6,607 bases of DNA from an uncultured Clostridia bacterium (GCA_947177005.1 CAMWSZ010000172.1:1-6607); one strand, 5' to 3'; positions 1 to 5,596 are shown, counted from the stretch's first letter. The notes: generated from the sequence alone by a model not told the origin. Made by a program: numbers and translations.

Positions 1-728
1 CCGAGGACCTGTTCAACGCGCCGGAAAGCCTCATCCGTCTGGATATGTCCGAGTTTATGGAGAAGCATTCTGTTTCCCGCATCATCGGTTCGCCGCCGGG
101 CTACGTGGGGTACGATGAGGCCGGCCAGCTCACGGAAAAAATCCGCCGCAAACCCTATTCCGTCGTGCTCTTCGACGAGATCGAAAAAGCCCACCCGGAC
201 GTGCTGAACGTGCTGCTGCAAATCCTGGACGACGGCCAGATCACCGACGCCCACGGCCGGAAGGTCAATTTTGAGAACACCGTCATCGTCATGACCTCCA
301 ACGCGGGCAGCGACCGCAAGGAGGGTACTGTGGGCTTTAACAAGAGCGTCACGGAGCTGGGCAGGGACCGGGCCATGAAAGCTTTGCAGCAGTTCCTGCG
401 TCCGGAGTTCCTCAACCGCGTGGATGAGATCGTGTGCTTCAACAAGCTGACCGAGGAGGACTTTATGCCTATTGCCCGCCTGATGCTGGATGAGCTGAAG
501 GCAAGCCTGAAGGAGAAAGGGCTGACGTTCGGCTATGACGGTGCGCTGGTGGAATATCTGGTGAAAAAGTCGTACTCCGCCACCTACGGTGCCCGCAACC
601 TGCGGCGTACCATTCAGAAGGAGGTGGAGGACACGCTGGCTGTGGAGATCATCAACAGCTACGACAATCCGGTGACCCAGATCTCCGCCACGTCGGAGAA
701 TGAAAAGGTGGTCCTGCATACACTGTAA
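1..728 (+). CDS. Clp/Hsp100 AAA+ unfoldase, ClpC-like, C-terminal part (5' end outside window)
   Basis: This is a 241-codon C-terminal fragment, read in frame from base 3 to TAA at 726-728; the true start lies upstream of the window. It is the second AAA+ domain of an Hsp100 unfoldase, which threads substrate proteins through a hexamer using ATP. Visible in fragment numbering are the pore loop G-Y-V-G (33-36), Walker B VVLFDE (54-59), sensor 1 Asn100 in MTSN, the arginine finger Arg139 in RPEFLNRVDE, and sensor 2 Arg198 in GARNLRR. A V-G-F tripeptide (110-112) sits where ClpC has its ClpP-docking loop. ClpB lacks this loop, so I favour a ClpC-type protease partner over a disaggregase. The N-domain, first AAA+ domain and any middle domain cannot be seen. 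No terminator separates it from the next small gene, so they may be co-transcribed. Confidence 0.93.
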   Translation, partial: EDLFNAPESLIRLDMSEFMEKHSVSRIIGSPPGYVGYDEAGQLTEKIRRKPYSVVLFDEIEKAHPDVLNVLLQILDDGQITDAHGRKVNFENTVIVMTSNAGSDRKEGTVGFNKSVTELGRDRAMKALQQFLRPEFLNRVDEIVCFNKLTEEDFMPIARLMLDELKASLKEKGLTFGYDGALVEYLVKKSYSATYGARNLRRTIQKEVEDTLAVEIINSYDNPVTQISATSENEKVVLHTL

Positions 729-769
729 GCCTGTTTAATCAGGAACGACGGAAAGAGGAGGGTTGAGGG

Positions 770-979
770 ATGCTGTTTCGGAAGGATATGGAGCCGCGGT
801 GTGCGTACTGTACGAAGGGGAACGTTATCAATGAGACTGAGGTCGTTTGTTCCCGCAAGGGCGTGGTAGCAATTGAATACCATTGCAGCCGTTTCAAATA
901 CGACCCTTTCAAGCGGGTGCCGCCCCGCCCCGTCAAGCTGGAAACCTCAAAGCTGAAAGCAGAAGACTTCTTGATTTAA
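770..979 (+). CDS. Small four-cysteine protein, probably zinc-binding, function unknown
   Basis: A 69-residue protein. The ATG at 770 is preceded by AGGAGG at 756-761 with 8-nt spacing, which supports this start. It has Cys11 and Cys14 as a CxxC pair (RCAYC), then Cys27 and an adjacent His38-Cys39, which is the pattern of a small structural zinc site. The C-terminal half is basic and proline-rich (YDPFKRVPPRP, 44-54). There is no signal peptide or membrane segment. From memory, small proteins with this CxxC plus KRVPPRP pattern recur in Clostridia as hypotheticals, but I know no function. It lies 41 nt after the Clp gene with no terminator between, and it ends just before a strong terminator, so it is probably the last gene of that unit. 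Confidence 0.8.
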   Translation: MLFRKDMEPRCAYCTKGNVINETEVVCSRKGVVAIEYHCSRFKYDPFKRVPPRPVKLETSKLKAEDFLI

Positions 980-986
980 CCGGAAT

Positions 987-1031
987 AAAATCCCCCGCCG
1001 GAAAAACGTGCGCTCTCCGGCGGGGGATTTT
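987..1031 (+). terminator. Strong intrinsic terminator after the Clp/small Cys-protein unit
   Basis: A perfect 16-bp inverted repeat has arms at 987-1002 and 1016-1031 and a 13-nt loop. The stem core is CCCCCGCCGG paired with CCGGCGGGGG, flanked by AAAAT and ATTTT. The A-run on the left and T-run on the right mean it could stop transcription in both directions. It starts 7 nt after the stop codon at 977-979. Confidence 0.88.
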
Positions 1032-1073
1032 GACCCCCGGCGCGGTCCGGAACCGGGAGCATTCGCCCGAAAT

Positions 1074-1124
1074 TTGCAATCTTCATAAAATAGACATATT
1101 TTCCCACCCCAGGTATGCTATACT
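1074..1124 (+). promoter_or_regulatory. Promoter region of the degV-family gene
   Basis: The best candidate is an extended -10, TGC-TATACT, at 1116-1124, 34 nt before the ATG. Its -35 at 17-bp spacing (1096-1101, ATATTT) is weak, which is common for extended -10 promoters. A second candidate is TTGCAA (1074-1079), 17 bp, TATTTT (1097-1102). The segment follows the upstream terminator, so the gene needs its own promoter. Confidence 0.5.
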
Positions 1125-1157
1125 ACAATTTATCCTATTCACCCAGGAGGACACTCC

Positions 1158-2012
1158 ATGAAAAAGATCGTACTTGTTGCCGAGAGCGGCGCGGACCTCA
1201 CCCCGGAACAGACCCGGCGCTATGGGATCGAAATCGTTCCAATGCACGTGTCCTTCGGCAGCGAGACCCGGGACGACGGCACCTTTCCCGCAGAAGAAAT
1301 CTGCGGCTACTATGAAAAAACCGGAGTCCTGCCCAAAACCAGCGGCTGCGTACCGGAGGATTTTACCCGTGTGTTTGACAGAATCCATGCCCGGGAACCG
1401 GAGGCCCAGATTCTCTATCTGGCCTACTCCGCCGTCACCACCTGCTCCTTCCAGAGCGCAAAAATCGCGGCGCAGGGCCGGGATTACATCACCTGCATCG
1501 ACACCAAATTCGTCTCCGCTGCACAGGGCGTCATTGTTCTGCGCACGGCCCAGGCGATTGAAGCGCATCCGGAATGGGATGTCAGAATGGCCGCGGCCGA
1601 GGCCCGGGCCTTGATGAGCCGGACCCATATGGCGTTTATCCCAAACGATATGGAATACCTGCGGGCCGGGGGGCGCGTCAGCAACGGGGCGGCGCTGTGC
1701 GGAAAGCTGCTGAATATCCACCCGCTCATCGAGATCATCGACGGCAGGCTGACCGCTACGCAGAAGCTGCGGGGGAAACTGTCCGTGCTGGTTCCCAAAC
1801 TGATCCCAAAGTACGCCGCGGCCAGCGCCCTGGAGCGGGACGAACTGTGGCTGATTTGGGGGCCCGGTTTCCCGGACGAGCTGAAAGCCGGCGCGGAAAA
1901 AGCGGCGCATAGCTGCGGCTTCCAAAAAATCACATGGGTCAAAACGGGCGGCGTCATCACTGCCCACGGCGGGAAAAGCGCCTTTGGCATCGTGGGTTTT
2001 TCCTCGAAATAG
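1158..2012 (+). CDS. DegV family protein, probable fatty-acid-binding (FakB-type) subunit
   Basis: The protein has 284 residues, the normal length for the DegV family. The start is supported by AGGAGG at 1145-1150 with 7-nt spacing. The family fold binds a long-chain fatty acid. FakB members present it to the kinase FakA for phosphorylation, feeding exogenous fatty acids into phospholipid synthesis. Visible hallmarks are the N-terminal ESGADLT segment (9-15), the P-K-T-S motif (Thr61-Ser62) that contacts the lipid carboxylate, the block EYLRAGGRVSNGAALCGKLL followed by NIHPLIE in the second half, and the C-terminal TAHGGKSAFG loop with His270. The usual TSQPSP is TSGCVP here, a mild variant. 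No fakA is in the window. It is monocistronic, bounded by terminators on both sides. The family call is firm, but the lipid-binding role is inferred from the family. Confidence 0.93.
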   Translation: MKKIVLVAESGADLTPEQTRRYGIEIVPMHVSFGSETRDDGTFPAEEICGYYEKTGVLPKTSGCVPEDFTRVFDRIHAREPEAQILYLAYSAVTTCSFQSAKIAAQGRDYITCIDTKFVSAAQGVIVLRTAQAIEAHPEWDVRMAAAEARALMSRTHMAFIPNDMEYLRAGGRVSNGAALCGKLLNIHPLIEIIDGRLTATQKLRGKLSVLVPKLIPKYAAASALERDELWLIWGPGFPDELKAGAEKAAHSCGFQKITWVKTGGVITAHGGKSAFGIVGFSSK

Positions 2013-2068
2013 ACGGCAAAAGGGACGGACTGCAAAGTTTGCAGTCCGTCCCGGTTTTTCGTGCCGTC
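2012..2068. terminator. Bidirectional terminator shared by degV and the convergent small genes
   Basis: A 12-bp perfect stem (2022-2033 with 2041-2052, GGGACGGACTGC and its complement) has a 7-nt loop and is followed on + by TTTTT at 2055-2059. On the - strand the same hairpin is followed by TTTT (complement of 2018-2021). An outer repeat, GACGGCA (2012-2018) with TGCCGTC (2062-2068), can extend the structure. It lies between the degV stop and the stop of the 52-residue - strand gene at 2070, so it can end both transcripts. Confidence 0.88.
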
Positions 2069-2069
2069 A

Positions 2070-2228
2070 TTAACCAGTCAAAACATAGGGGAGGCCAATA
2101 TCCGCACAGGCGCACAGAAAACCGTCCTTGCCGGGCACATTGGGCATCCGGCACCGGTGCGGAAAAGCGTTTACAGCCAGTTTCCTTGCGGCAAGATATC
2201 CGTCTCTGTAATTGGCCTGCCTGTTCAT
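2070..2228 (-). CDS. Small protein of 52 residues, translationally coupled, function unknown
   Basis: On the - strand the ATG at 2228-2226 overlaps the TGA of the preceding 55-residue gene (ATGA, 4-nt overlap), and the stop is TAA at 2072-2070. Such an overlap is typical of coupled genes in an operon and is the main reason I call this short frame real. The N-terminal half is basic (MNRQANYRDGYLAARKLAV). The middle has a Cys-x-M-P-N segment (Cys26), and CAC at 39-41 gives two further cysteines. It ends in the hydrophobic stretch IGLPYVLTG. There is no clear signal peptide or membrane helix. I do not recognise the family. It ends just before the bidirectional terminator. It could be a decayed remnant, but start, stop and spacing all fit a gene. 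Confidence 0.55.
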   Translation of the reverse strand: MNRQANYRDGYLAARKLAVNAFPHRCRMPNVPGKDGFLCACADIGLPYVLTG

Positions 2229-2392
2229 CCGGCCCGTACCGCCTGTGAGATTGCAGATTCCTTTCTGGATTCCTGACCCGATACCTGCTTTCCAGCCAGG
2301 AATCCAGAAAGGAACACTTCGAGAATGTCTGCTTCGTGGTCAGTCATGTTTCTTACTGCTTCGATGATTTTCACAGTTTTCTCATTCTGCAT
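2225..2392 (-). CDS. Small helical protein of 55 residues, divergent from the XRE repressor
   Basis: The ATG is at 2392-2390 on the - strand with a strong AGGAGG 8 nt upstream (complement of 2401-2406) and a near-consensus promoter behind it, so this is very likely a real gene despite its size. It is acidic and helical, starting MQNEKTVKIIEAV. Residues 15-35 (NMTDHEADILEVF, then LSGFLAGK) resemble the C-terminal helix of the divergent XRE repressor (KMSEPELDAIKVF). That makes a dimerisation partner or antirepressor role conceivable, but this is inference. The C-terminal part (QESRKES, 40-46) is encoded by one arm of an 18-bp perfect inverted repeat whose other arm encodes FLSGFL. The TGA overlaps the ATG of the next gene. 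I know no function for it. Confidence 0.75.
   Translation of the reverse strand: MQNEKTVKIIEAVRNMTDHEADILEVFLSGFLAGKQVSGQESRKESAISQAVRAG
2258..2314. repeat. 18-bp perfect inverted repeat inside the 55-residue gene
   Basis: The arms 2258-2275 (TTCCTTTCTGGATTCCTG) and 2297-2314 are exact reverse complements, separated by 21 nt. Neither strand has a T-run after the hairpin, so it is not a standard intrinsic terminator. It lies wholly in coding sequence. The mRNA would form a long hairpin in the second half of the gene. Confidence 0.9.
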
Positions 2393-2414
2393 TTTTGGTC
2401 CTCCTTTCTTTTCT

Positions 2415-2443
2415 CAGATAAGTATAGCATTTCACAGATAAGT
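2415..2443. promoter_or_regulatory. Paired 9-bp direct repeats over the small-gene promoter, probable operators
   Basis: CAGATAAGT occurs at 2415-2423 and 2435-2443, with start points 20 bp apart, about two helical turns. One copy fills the spacer immediately next to the -35, and the other overlaps the -10 and the expected transcription start. This placement is what is expected of binding sites for the adjacent XRE repressor. A partial inverted match, TCTGTGA at 2490-2496 against TCACAGA at 2432-2438, lies over the XRE gene's own start of transcription and could serve autoregulation. Binding is inferred. Confidence 0.6.
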
Positions 2444-2449
2444 TGTCAA
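2421..2449 (-). promoter_or_regulatory. Near-consensus promoter of the two small genes
   Basis: On the - strand: -35 TTGACA (2449-2444), a 17-bp spacer, and -10 TATACT (2426-2421) preceded by TGC, an extended -10. The expected start of transcription is near 2414, leaving a leader of about 22 nt before the ATG at 2392. With a perfect -35 and a one-mismatch extended -10, it should be very strong unless repressed. Confidence 0.85.
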
Positions 2450-2459
2450 TACCTTTTTC

Positions 2460-2488
2460 TTGACTGGGAAAAGTTTTTGTGTTATGCT
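2460..2488 (+). promoter_or_regulatory. Promoter of the XRE repressor gene
   Basis: -35 TTGACT (2460-2465), a 17-bp spacer, and -10 TATGCT (2483-2488) preceded by TGT, giving an extended -10. The expected transcript start near 2495 falls on the ribosome binding site GAGGTG (2495-2500), so the 5' leader would be only about 11 nt. Confidence 0.75.
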
Positions 2489-2505
2489 GTCTGTGAGGTG
2501 ATTAT

Positions 2506-2871
2506 ATGGAGCTGAAAGATAGGATTCGGCTTATTCTTGATGAACAGCAAATCAAACAGAAAGATTTAGCCAACGCAATCAAAGTCACTGAAAGCTATGT
2601 ATCAAATATGCTGAAAGGCAAGCGCTGCAACATTTCTGAAGCGCTCGCCCTGCTGATTGAGCAGGCATACGGATACTCCGCGCAATGGGTGCTGACTGGT
2701 GAGGGAGACCGGTATGTCTCAAAGTCTGATGCGCCTGATCTTTCGCCTACCAAAAAAAGACTGATTGCTGAGATCGAGAAAATGTCGGAGCCTGAGCTTG
2801 ACGCCATTAAAGTGTTTATTGATTCTCTGGAGGGATACAAAAAAGCCTTTGGACTGCCTGAGGAAGAGTGA
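2506..2871 (+). CDS. XRE-family HTH transcriptional repressor
   Basis: A 121-residue cytoplasmic DNA-binding protein; the ATG at 2506 follows GAGGTG with 5-nt spacing. Residues about 5-60 form an HTH_3/Cro-C1 type domain: KQKDLANAIKVTESYVSNML gives helices 2-3, then GKRCNISEALALLIEQAYG. After AQWVLTGEGD comes a linker (71-80) and a C-terminal helix (81-112, with KMSEPELDAIKVF), a common dimerisation-type segment in small phage-like repressors. There is no peptidase or cupin domain. It is divergent from two small genes whose promoter carries repeated sites, so it most likely represses them. Codon use and flanking DNA look AT-richer than the neighbouring genes, suggesting acquisition, but no integrase is present. 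The function as repressor is inferred from family and layout. Confidence 0.88.
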   Translation: MELKDRIRLILDEQQIKQKDLANAIKVTESYVSNMLKGKRCNISEALALLIEQAYGYSAQWVLTGEGDRYVSKSDAPDLSPTKKRLIAEIEKMSEPELDAIKVFIDSLEGYKKAFGLPEEE

Positions 2872-2902
2872 TCTTCATCTGCCGCCTTTTTACAAAATAA
2901 AA

Positions 2903-2934
2903 GACCGTTTACCGGTTGTTTTCGGTAAACGGTC
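2903..2934 (-). terminator. Terminator of the - strand regulator/MBL/YbaK/TmrB operon
   Basis: A perfect 12-bp stem (2903-2914 GACCGTTTACCG with 2923-2934) has an 8-nt loop. On the - strand it is followed by TTTTATTTT (complement of 2894-2902), a proper U-tract, 53 nt after the tmrB-like stop. On the + strand it is followed by AAGGGA, so it is a weak stop for the convergent XRE gene, though it may still act there. Confidence 0.8.
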
Positions 2935-2987
2935 AAGGGAAACGATATGGTATAAATATAAAGGAACAGAGAGGGGCTGTGCCGCGC

Positions 2988-3599
2988 TCAAAGCAGAATT
3001 CGGATATGGCTAAGGGAAACCCTTAACCGCCGGTACGCTTTTTTGAGAAAGCCGTCACTGTTTGCCGTAAGGGACAGGCCGCTCTTATCAGCCACAGATG
3101 CCACTACCTGGTCTACAGTCATATCATCCGTGAGGATTTTGATCTCTGTGACCTGATTATCAAAAAAGTCTAAGCAGCGGGGAATTGCACTGATTGCAAA
3201 GCTCTCACGCCGGAGGGTATTCAGCCACAAAGTCCGCAGCCGCAGCCGTTTTAAGATGGTTTCCCGGCTGGCATAGAGGATGAAGTGCCTGACCTGCACG
3301 CCTTCAGCTTGCAGCCGTCCGATAATTTCCTCATAGTACCTGCGGCTGACCAAAGTCATAGGGACGATGACCGTGCCTGGATATGTGGCTGCAATCAGCT
3401 TCAGGGTATCATAGTTGAAGCTGCGCCAGAGAGGGATGTCCTGAAAATCGGCGCTGTCACACTGAGAAGGGATGTTTTTTCGGAGAAAATACCCTATGTT
3501 CTCCGGGTCATAAATGAAGGAATTTGGCAGGTATCGTTGGAGTTCATAGGCTGTTGTGGTCTTTCCTGCGCCAAAGGCACCGTTGAGCCATATAATCAT
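2988..3599 (-). CDS. tmrB: TmrB-like P-loop protein (tunicamycin resistance family)
   Basis: The protein has 203 residues; Bacillus subtilis TmrB is about 197. The similarity I recall is end to end: MIIWLNGAFGAGKTTTAYEL, then YDPENIGYFLR, FQDIPLWRSFNY, VIVPMTLV, EEIIGRL and the closing SHIRI. Walker A is GAFGAGKT (7-14). Known TmrB binds tunicamycin and protects against it, associating with the membrane through an amphipathic C-terminal helix. Here the last ~20 residues (LKKAYRRLRVSLSHIRILL) are likewise basic and amphipathic. The ATG at 3599 is preceded by GGGGG (3605-3609) at about 5-nt spacing, a weaker ribosome site than its neighbours have. It lies 62 nt after the ybaK-like stop as the last gene of the operon. 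The family is confident; actual tunicamycin resistance is inferred. Confidence 0.88.
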   Translation of the reverse strand: MIIWLNGAFGAGKTTTAYELQRYLPNSFIYDPENIGYFLRKNIPSQCDSADFQDIPLWRSFNYDTLKLIAATYPGTVIVPMTLVSRRYYEEIIGRLQAEGVQVRHFILYASRETILKRLRLRTLWLNTLRRESFAISAIPRCLDFFDNQVTEIKILTDDMTVDQVVASVADKSGLSLTANSDGFLKKAYRRLRVSLSHIRILL

Positions 3600-3661
3600 G
3601 CTTACCCCCGAGGTTCAGTTGTTTGTACAGTGATATTCAAATTGCCACTATGCTCCTGCCT

Positions 3662-4135
3662 TTACTCGCTCCACCCCTTGCTCACATCAATCCAGGATCG
3701 ATAGCCGGAATACTTCTCCAATTCCTCAATGGACAGTTCAATCGCACTGTTGCTGCTGCCACAGGCGGGGAAAACGGTTTCAAACCGCTTCAGGGAGCTG
3801 TCGAGGTAGACCTCCACTCCTTCGTTGATGCCAAAGGGACACACACCGCCTACCCCGTGGCCAATCTGTGTTTCCACTTCATCCGGCGTGAGCATTTTCG
3901 CTTTTGTACCGAATTGGGCCTTATACTTGGAATTATCAATTTTGGCATCGCCCGCCGCAACGATCAGGATAGCGCGGCCATCTGCCTTGAAGGAAAGCGT
4001 CTTTGCAATCCGGCAGGGTTCACAGTTCAGCGCCTGTGCCGCCAGCTCCACGGTGGCGCTGGACACATCAAATTCCTGCACCCGGTCTGCGATACCAAAT
4101 TGCGCGAAATACTCTTTTACTTTTTCTATAGCCAT
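3662..4135 (-). CDS. YbaK/EbsC-type aminoacyl-tRNA deacylase
   Basis: A 157-residue stand-alone editing domain that, by family, hydrolyses mischarged tRNA (Ala- or Cys-tRNA-Pro type substrates). Features, counted from the upstream Met at 4138, are the conserved lysine in RIAKTLSFK (Lys46), the AAGDAKID strand (61-68) and the signature GHGVGGVCPFGI (93-104), followed by VEVYLDSSL. Two ATGs lie in tandem at 4138 and 4135. AGGAGG (complement of 4141-4146) is 2 nt from the first but 5 nt from the second, so I chose 4135. The ribosome site overlaps the stop of the MBL gene (4145-4147), so the two are tightly coupled. Exact tRNA specificity cannot be read from sequence. Confidence 0.9.
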   Translation of the reverse strand: MAIEKVKEYFAQFGIADRVQEFDVSSATVELAAQALNCEPCRIAKTLSFKADGRAILIVAAGDAKIDNSKYKAQFGTKAKMLTPDEVETQIGHGVGGVCPFGINEGVEVYLDSSLKRFETVFPACGSSNSAIELSIEELEKYSGYRSWIDVSKGWSE

Positions 4136-4144
4136 CATGTCCTC

Positions 4145-5023
4145 CTAGACCCGCTGCCAGAGCAGCATATTATTTTCAAACAGGCTGTTCAGCCTGCCGG
4201 TATCCTTCAGCCATGCCAGATAGGAGCGGACGGTGCTGCCCACTAAAACATACTGTTCGAAGTTCATTGTCAGCCTGTAGTCCGCAAACAGCTTTTGCAG
4301 AATTGCCTCAAAGCAAAGCGGCTCCTGACAGATGCCGGTGATCTTGTCCGCGATCTCCAGCACCTTGTCGATGTTATACTGCGCGAGGCCGGTTACATCC
4401 CCGGAGGCCGCAGCATGGGCCGGGATGAACATTTCAGCTTGCAGGGATTTGACCATCTCCAGCGTTTTCAGATAGGCGGCGACATCATAGATAAAGCAGA
4501 TCTGATATTTGTCCAGCGTTTCCCGGCTGGACAGGCAATCCGCCAGATAGACCACACCGTCAGGCGTGCGAAAGCCCGCCATATCAAAGAAATGCCCCGG
4601 CAGAGGAATGATCTCAAAGCCCTCCGGCAAAGATTCCGGGGTCAATTCCCGGGCATCGCTCTCCTGGGCCATGAGGAACTTGTGGCGCAGCTCCTTACAG
4701 GGATAGCCGCCGTACAAAAAGGACGGTTCCAAAACGGGATGACGGGTAAAGGCGCAGTCAATCCCCGGCGCATAGATTTTGCATTTGGTCTGTCCCTGCA
4801 AATACCTGTTGCCGCCGATGTGGTCAGCGTTGGAGTGGGTGTTGTAGATGGCTGTGAGCTGCCAGCCGTTAGCATCAAGATGCTGCCGCACCTTACGCCC
4901 TGCGTCCTTATCGCTGCCGCTGTCGATCAGGCAGACGTCCTGCCCGTTCAGCTTCACCAGCCCGATTTTAGCGGGGCTTTGGATGTAATAGCTCCGTTCC
5001 GAAACTTGAATCAGTTCATACAT
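4145..5023 (-). CDS. MBL-fold metallo-hydrolase with H-x-N-x-D-H metal motif
   Basis: A 292-residue protein of the metallo-beta-lactamase fold, usually a zinc- or iron-dependent hydrolase. The usual first motif HxHxDH reads H63-S-N65-A-D67-H68 with G-G following, so the second His is Asn. The other ligands look intact: His144 (PLPGH), Asp162 (LADC) and His203 (IPAHA). A C-terminal helical region (about 215-292) with hydrophobic segments resembles the winged-helix-like tails seen in some MBL hydrolases. AGGAGGG lies 8 nt before the ATG and overlaps the stop of the upstream regulator gene, 15 nt away, so it is co-transcribed with it. Substrate is unknown. It is not a classical beta-lactamase: there is no signal peptide. 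Confidence 0.88.
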   Translation of the reverse strand: MYELIQVSERSYYIQSPAKIGLVKLNGQDVCLIDSGSDKDAGRKVRQHLDANGWQLTAIYNTHSNADHIGGNRYLQGQTKCKIYAPGIDCAFTRHPVLEPSFLYGGYPCKELRHKFLMAQESDARELTPESLPEGFEIIPLPGHFFDMAGFRTPDGVVYLADCLSSRETLDKYQICFIYDVAAYLKTLEMVKSLQAEMFIPAHAAASGDVTGLAQYNIDKVLEIADKITGICQEPLCFEAILQKLFADYRLTMNFEQYVLVGSTVRSYLAWLKDTGRLNSLFENNMLLWQRV

Positions 5024-5038
5024 GATAACAGCCCTCCT

Positions 5039-5596
5039 TTAGTGGCTCGGATAGAAAATCGTGTTATAGACCGCGCACTGACTTTCGGACAAGTTTTGAT
5101 AAGCGTGGGGCATACCGGCGCGGAAACGGACGGCCTGCTTCTCACCAACATCAACTGTTTTGTCACCCAGAACAAGCCGCAGCGTCCCGCGCAAAACAAA
5201 GATGTGTTCCTCTACGCCGTCATTATGCTTGTCCGAGAAGTGGCGGCAGTCCGGATCAAATTCGATATAGAAGGTTTCCACGCTCTGTACCGGGTCATAG
5301 GTGAACAGAGGATATGCCCGCATTTTCCCGTTGTCTCCCAGGATCACATTGGCCTGATCCGGGCCGGCAATGGCGTATTCAGCCTGCGGCCCTTCCAGGA
5401 AGAAGGACAGCGGTGTTTTCAGTCCCGTAGCGATTTTCCAGAGCGTTGTCACCGTGGGGACAGACTGGCCGCGCTCGATCTGGCCCAGCATGGGCTTGCT
5501 GACACCGGTCAGGGCCGCAGTCTCATCCAGGGACAGAGTTCTGGTACTGCGCAGGCTTTTCAGCTTTTCCCCAATTTTCAGATTCATAGATTCCAT
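5039..5596 (-). CDS. XRE-family regulator with C-terminal cupin domain
   Basis: A 185-residue one-component regulator. An N-terminal HTH_3 domain (about 8-60: IGEKLKSLRSTRTLSLDETA, then GVSKPMLGQIERGQSVPTV) precedes a cupin_2 sensor domain. Cupin motif 1 is KHNDGVEEHIFVLRG (His124, Glu129/130, His131, Gly137), and motif 2 is RAGMPHAYQN (His164). The frame is open further upstream, to an ATG at 5713, but that would run through the promoter. The ATG at 5596 has an AAGGCGG-like site 8 nt upstream, so I chose it; the ATG at 5587 is a possible alternative. It is the first gene of a - strand operon with the MBL, YbaK and TmrB-like genes and is probably their regulator. The ligand of the cupin domain is unknown. 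Confidence 0.9.
   Translation of the reverse strand: MESMNLKIGEKLKSLRSTRTLSLDETAALTGVSKPMLGQIERGQSVPTVTTLWKIATGLKTPLSFFLEGPQAEYAIAGPDQANVILGDNGKMRAYPLFTYDPVQSVETFYIEFDPDCRHFSDKHNDGVEEHIFVLRGTLRLVLGDKTVDVGEKQAVRFRAGMPHAYQNLSESQCAVYNTIFYPSH

Noticed and set aside
1083..1967. A 294-codon - strand open frame over degV
   Set aside because: It is a shadow of the degV gene caused by GC-rich third positions; there is no ribosome site and the translation is low-complexity without motifs.
2258..2314. An intrinsic terminator at the 18-bp inverted repeat
   Set aside because: There is no T-run on either strand after the hairpin, and it lies inside a coding region whose downstream gene is translationally coupled.
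2070..2871. Calling the XRE module an integrated prophage or ICE remnant
   Set aside because: No integrase, excisionase, relaxase or flanking attachment repeat is visible; only composition and layout hint at transfer.
2945..2960. A possible + strand extended -10 (TGGTATAAAT) that would transcribe antisense to the tmrB-like gene
   Set aside because: No matching -35 and no following gene; AT-rich chance matches are expected here.
3623..4246. A 207-codon + strand frame over the YbaK-like gene
   Set aside because: The - strand frame carries the full YbaK signature and a coupled ribosome site, while this one carries none.
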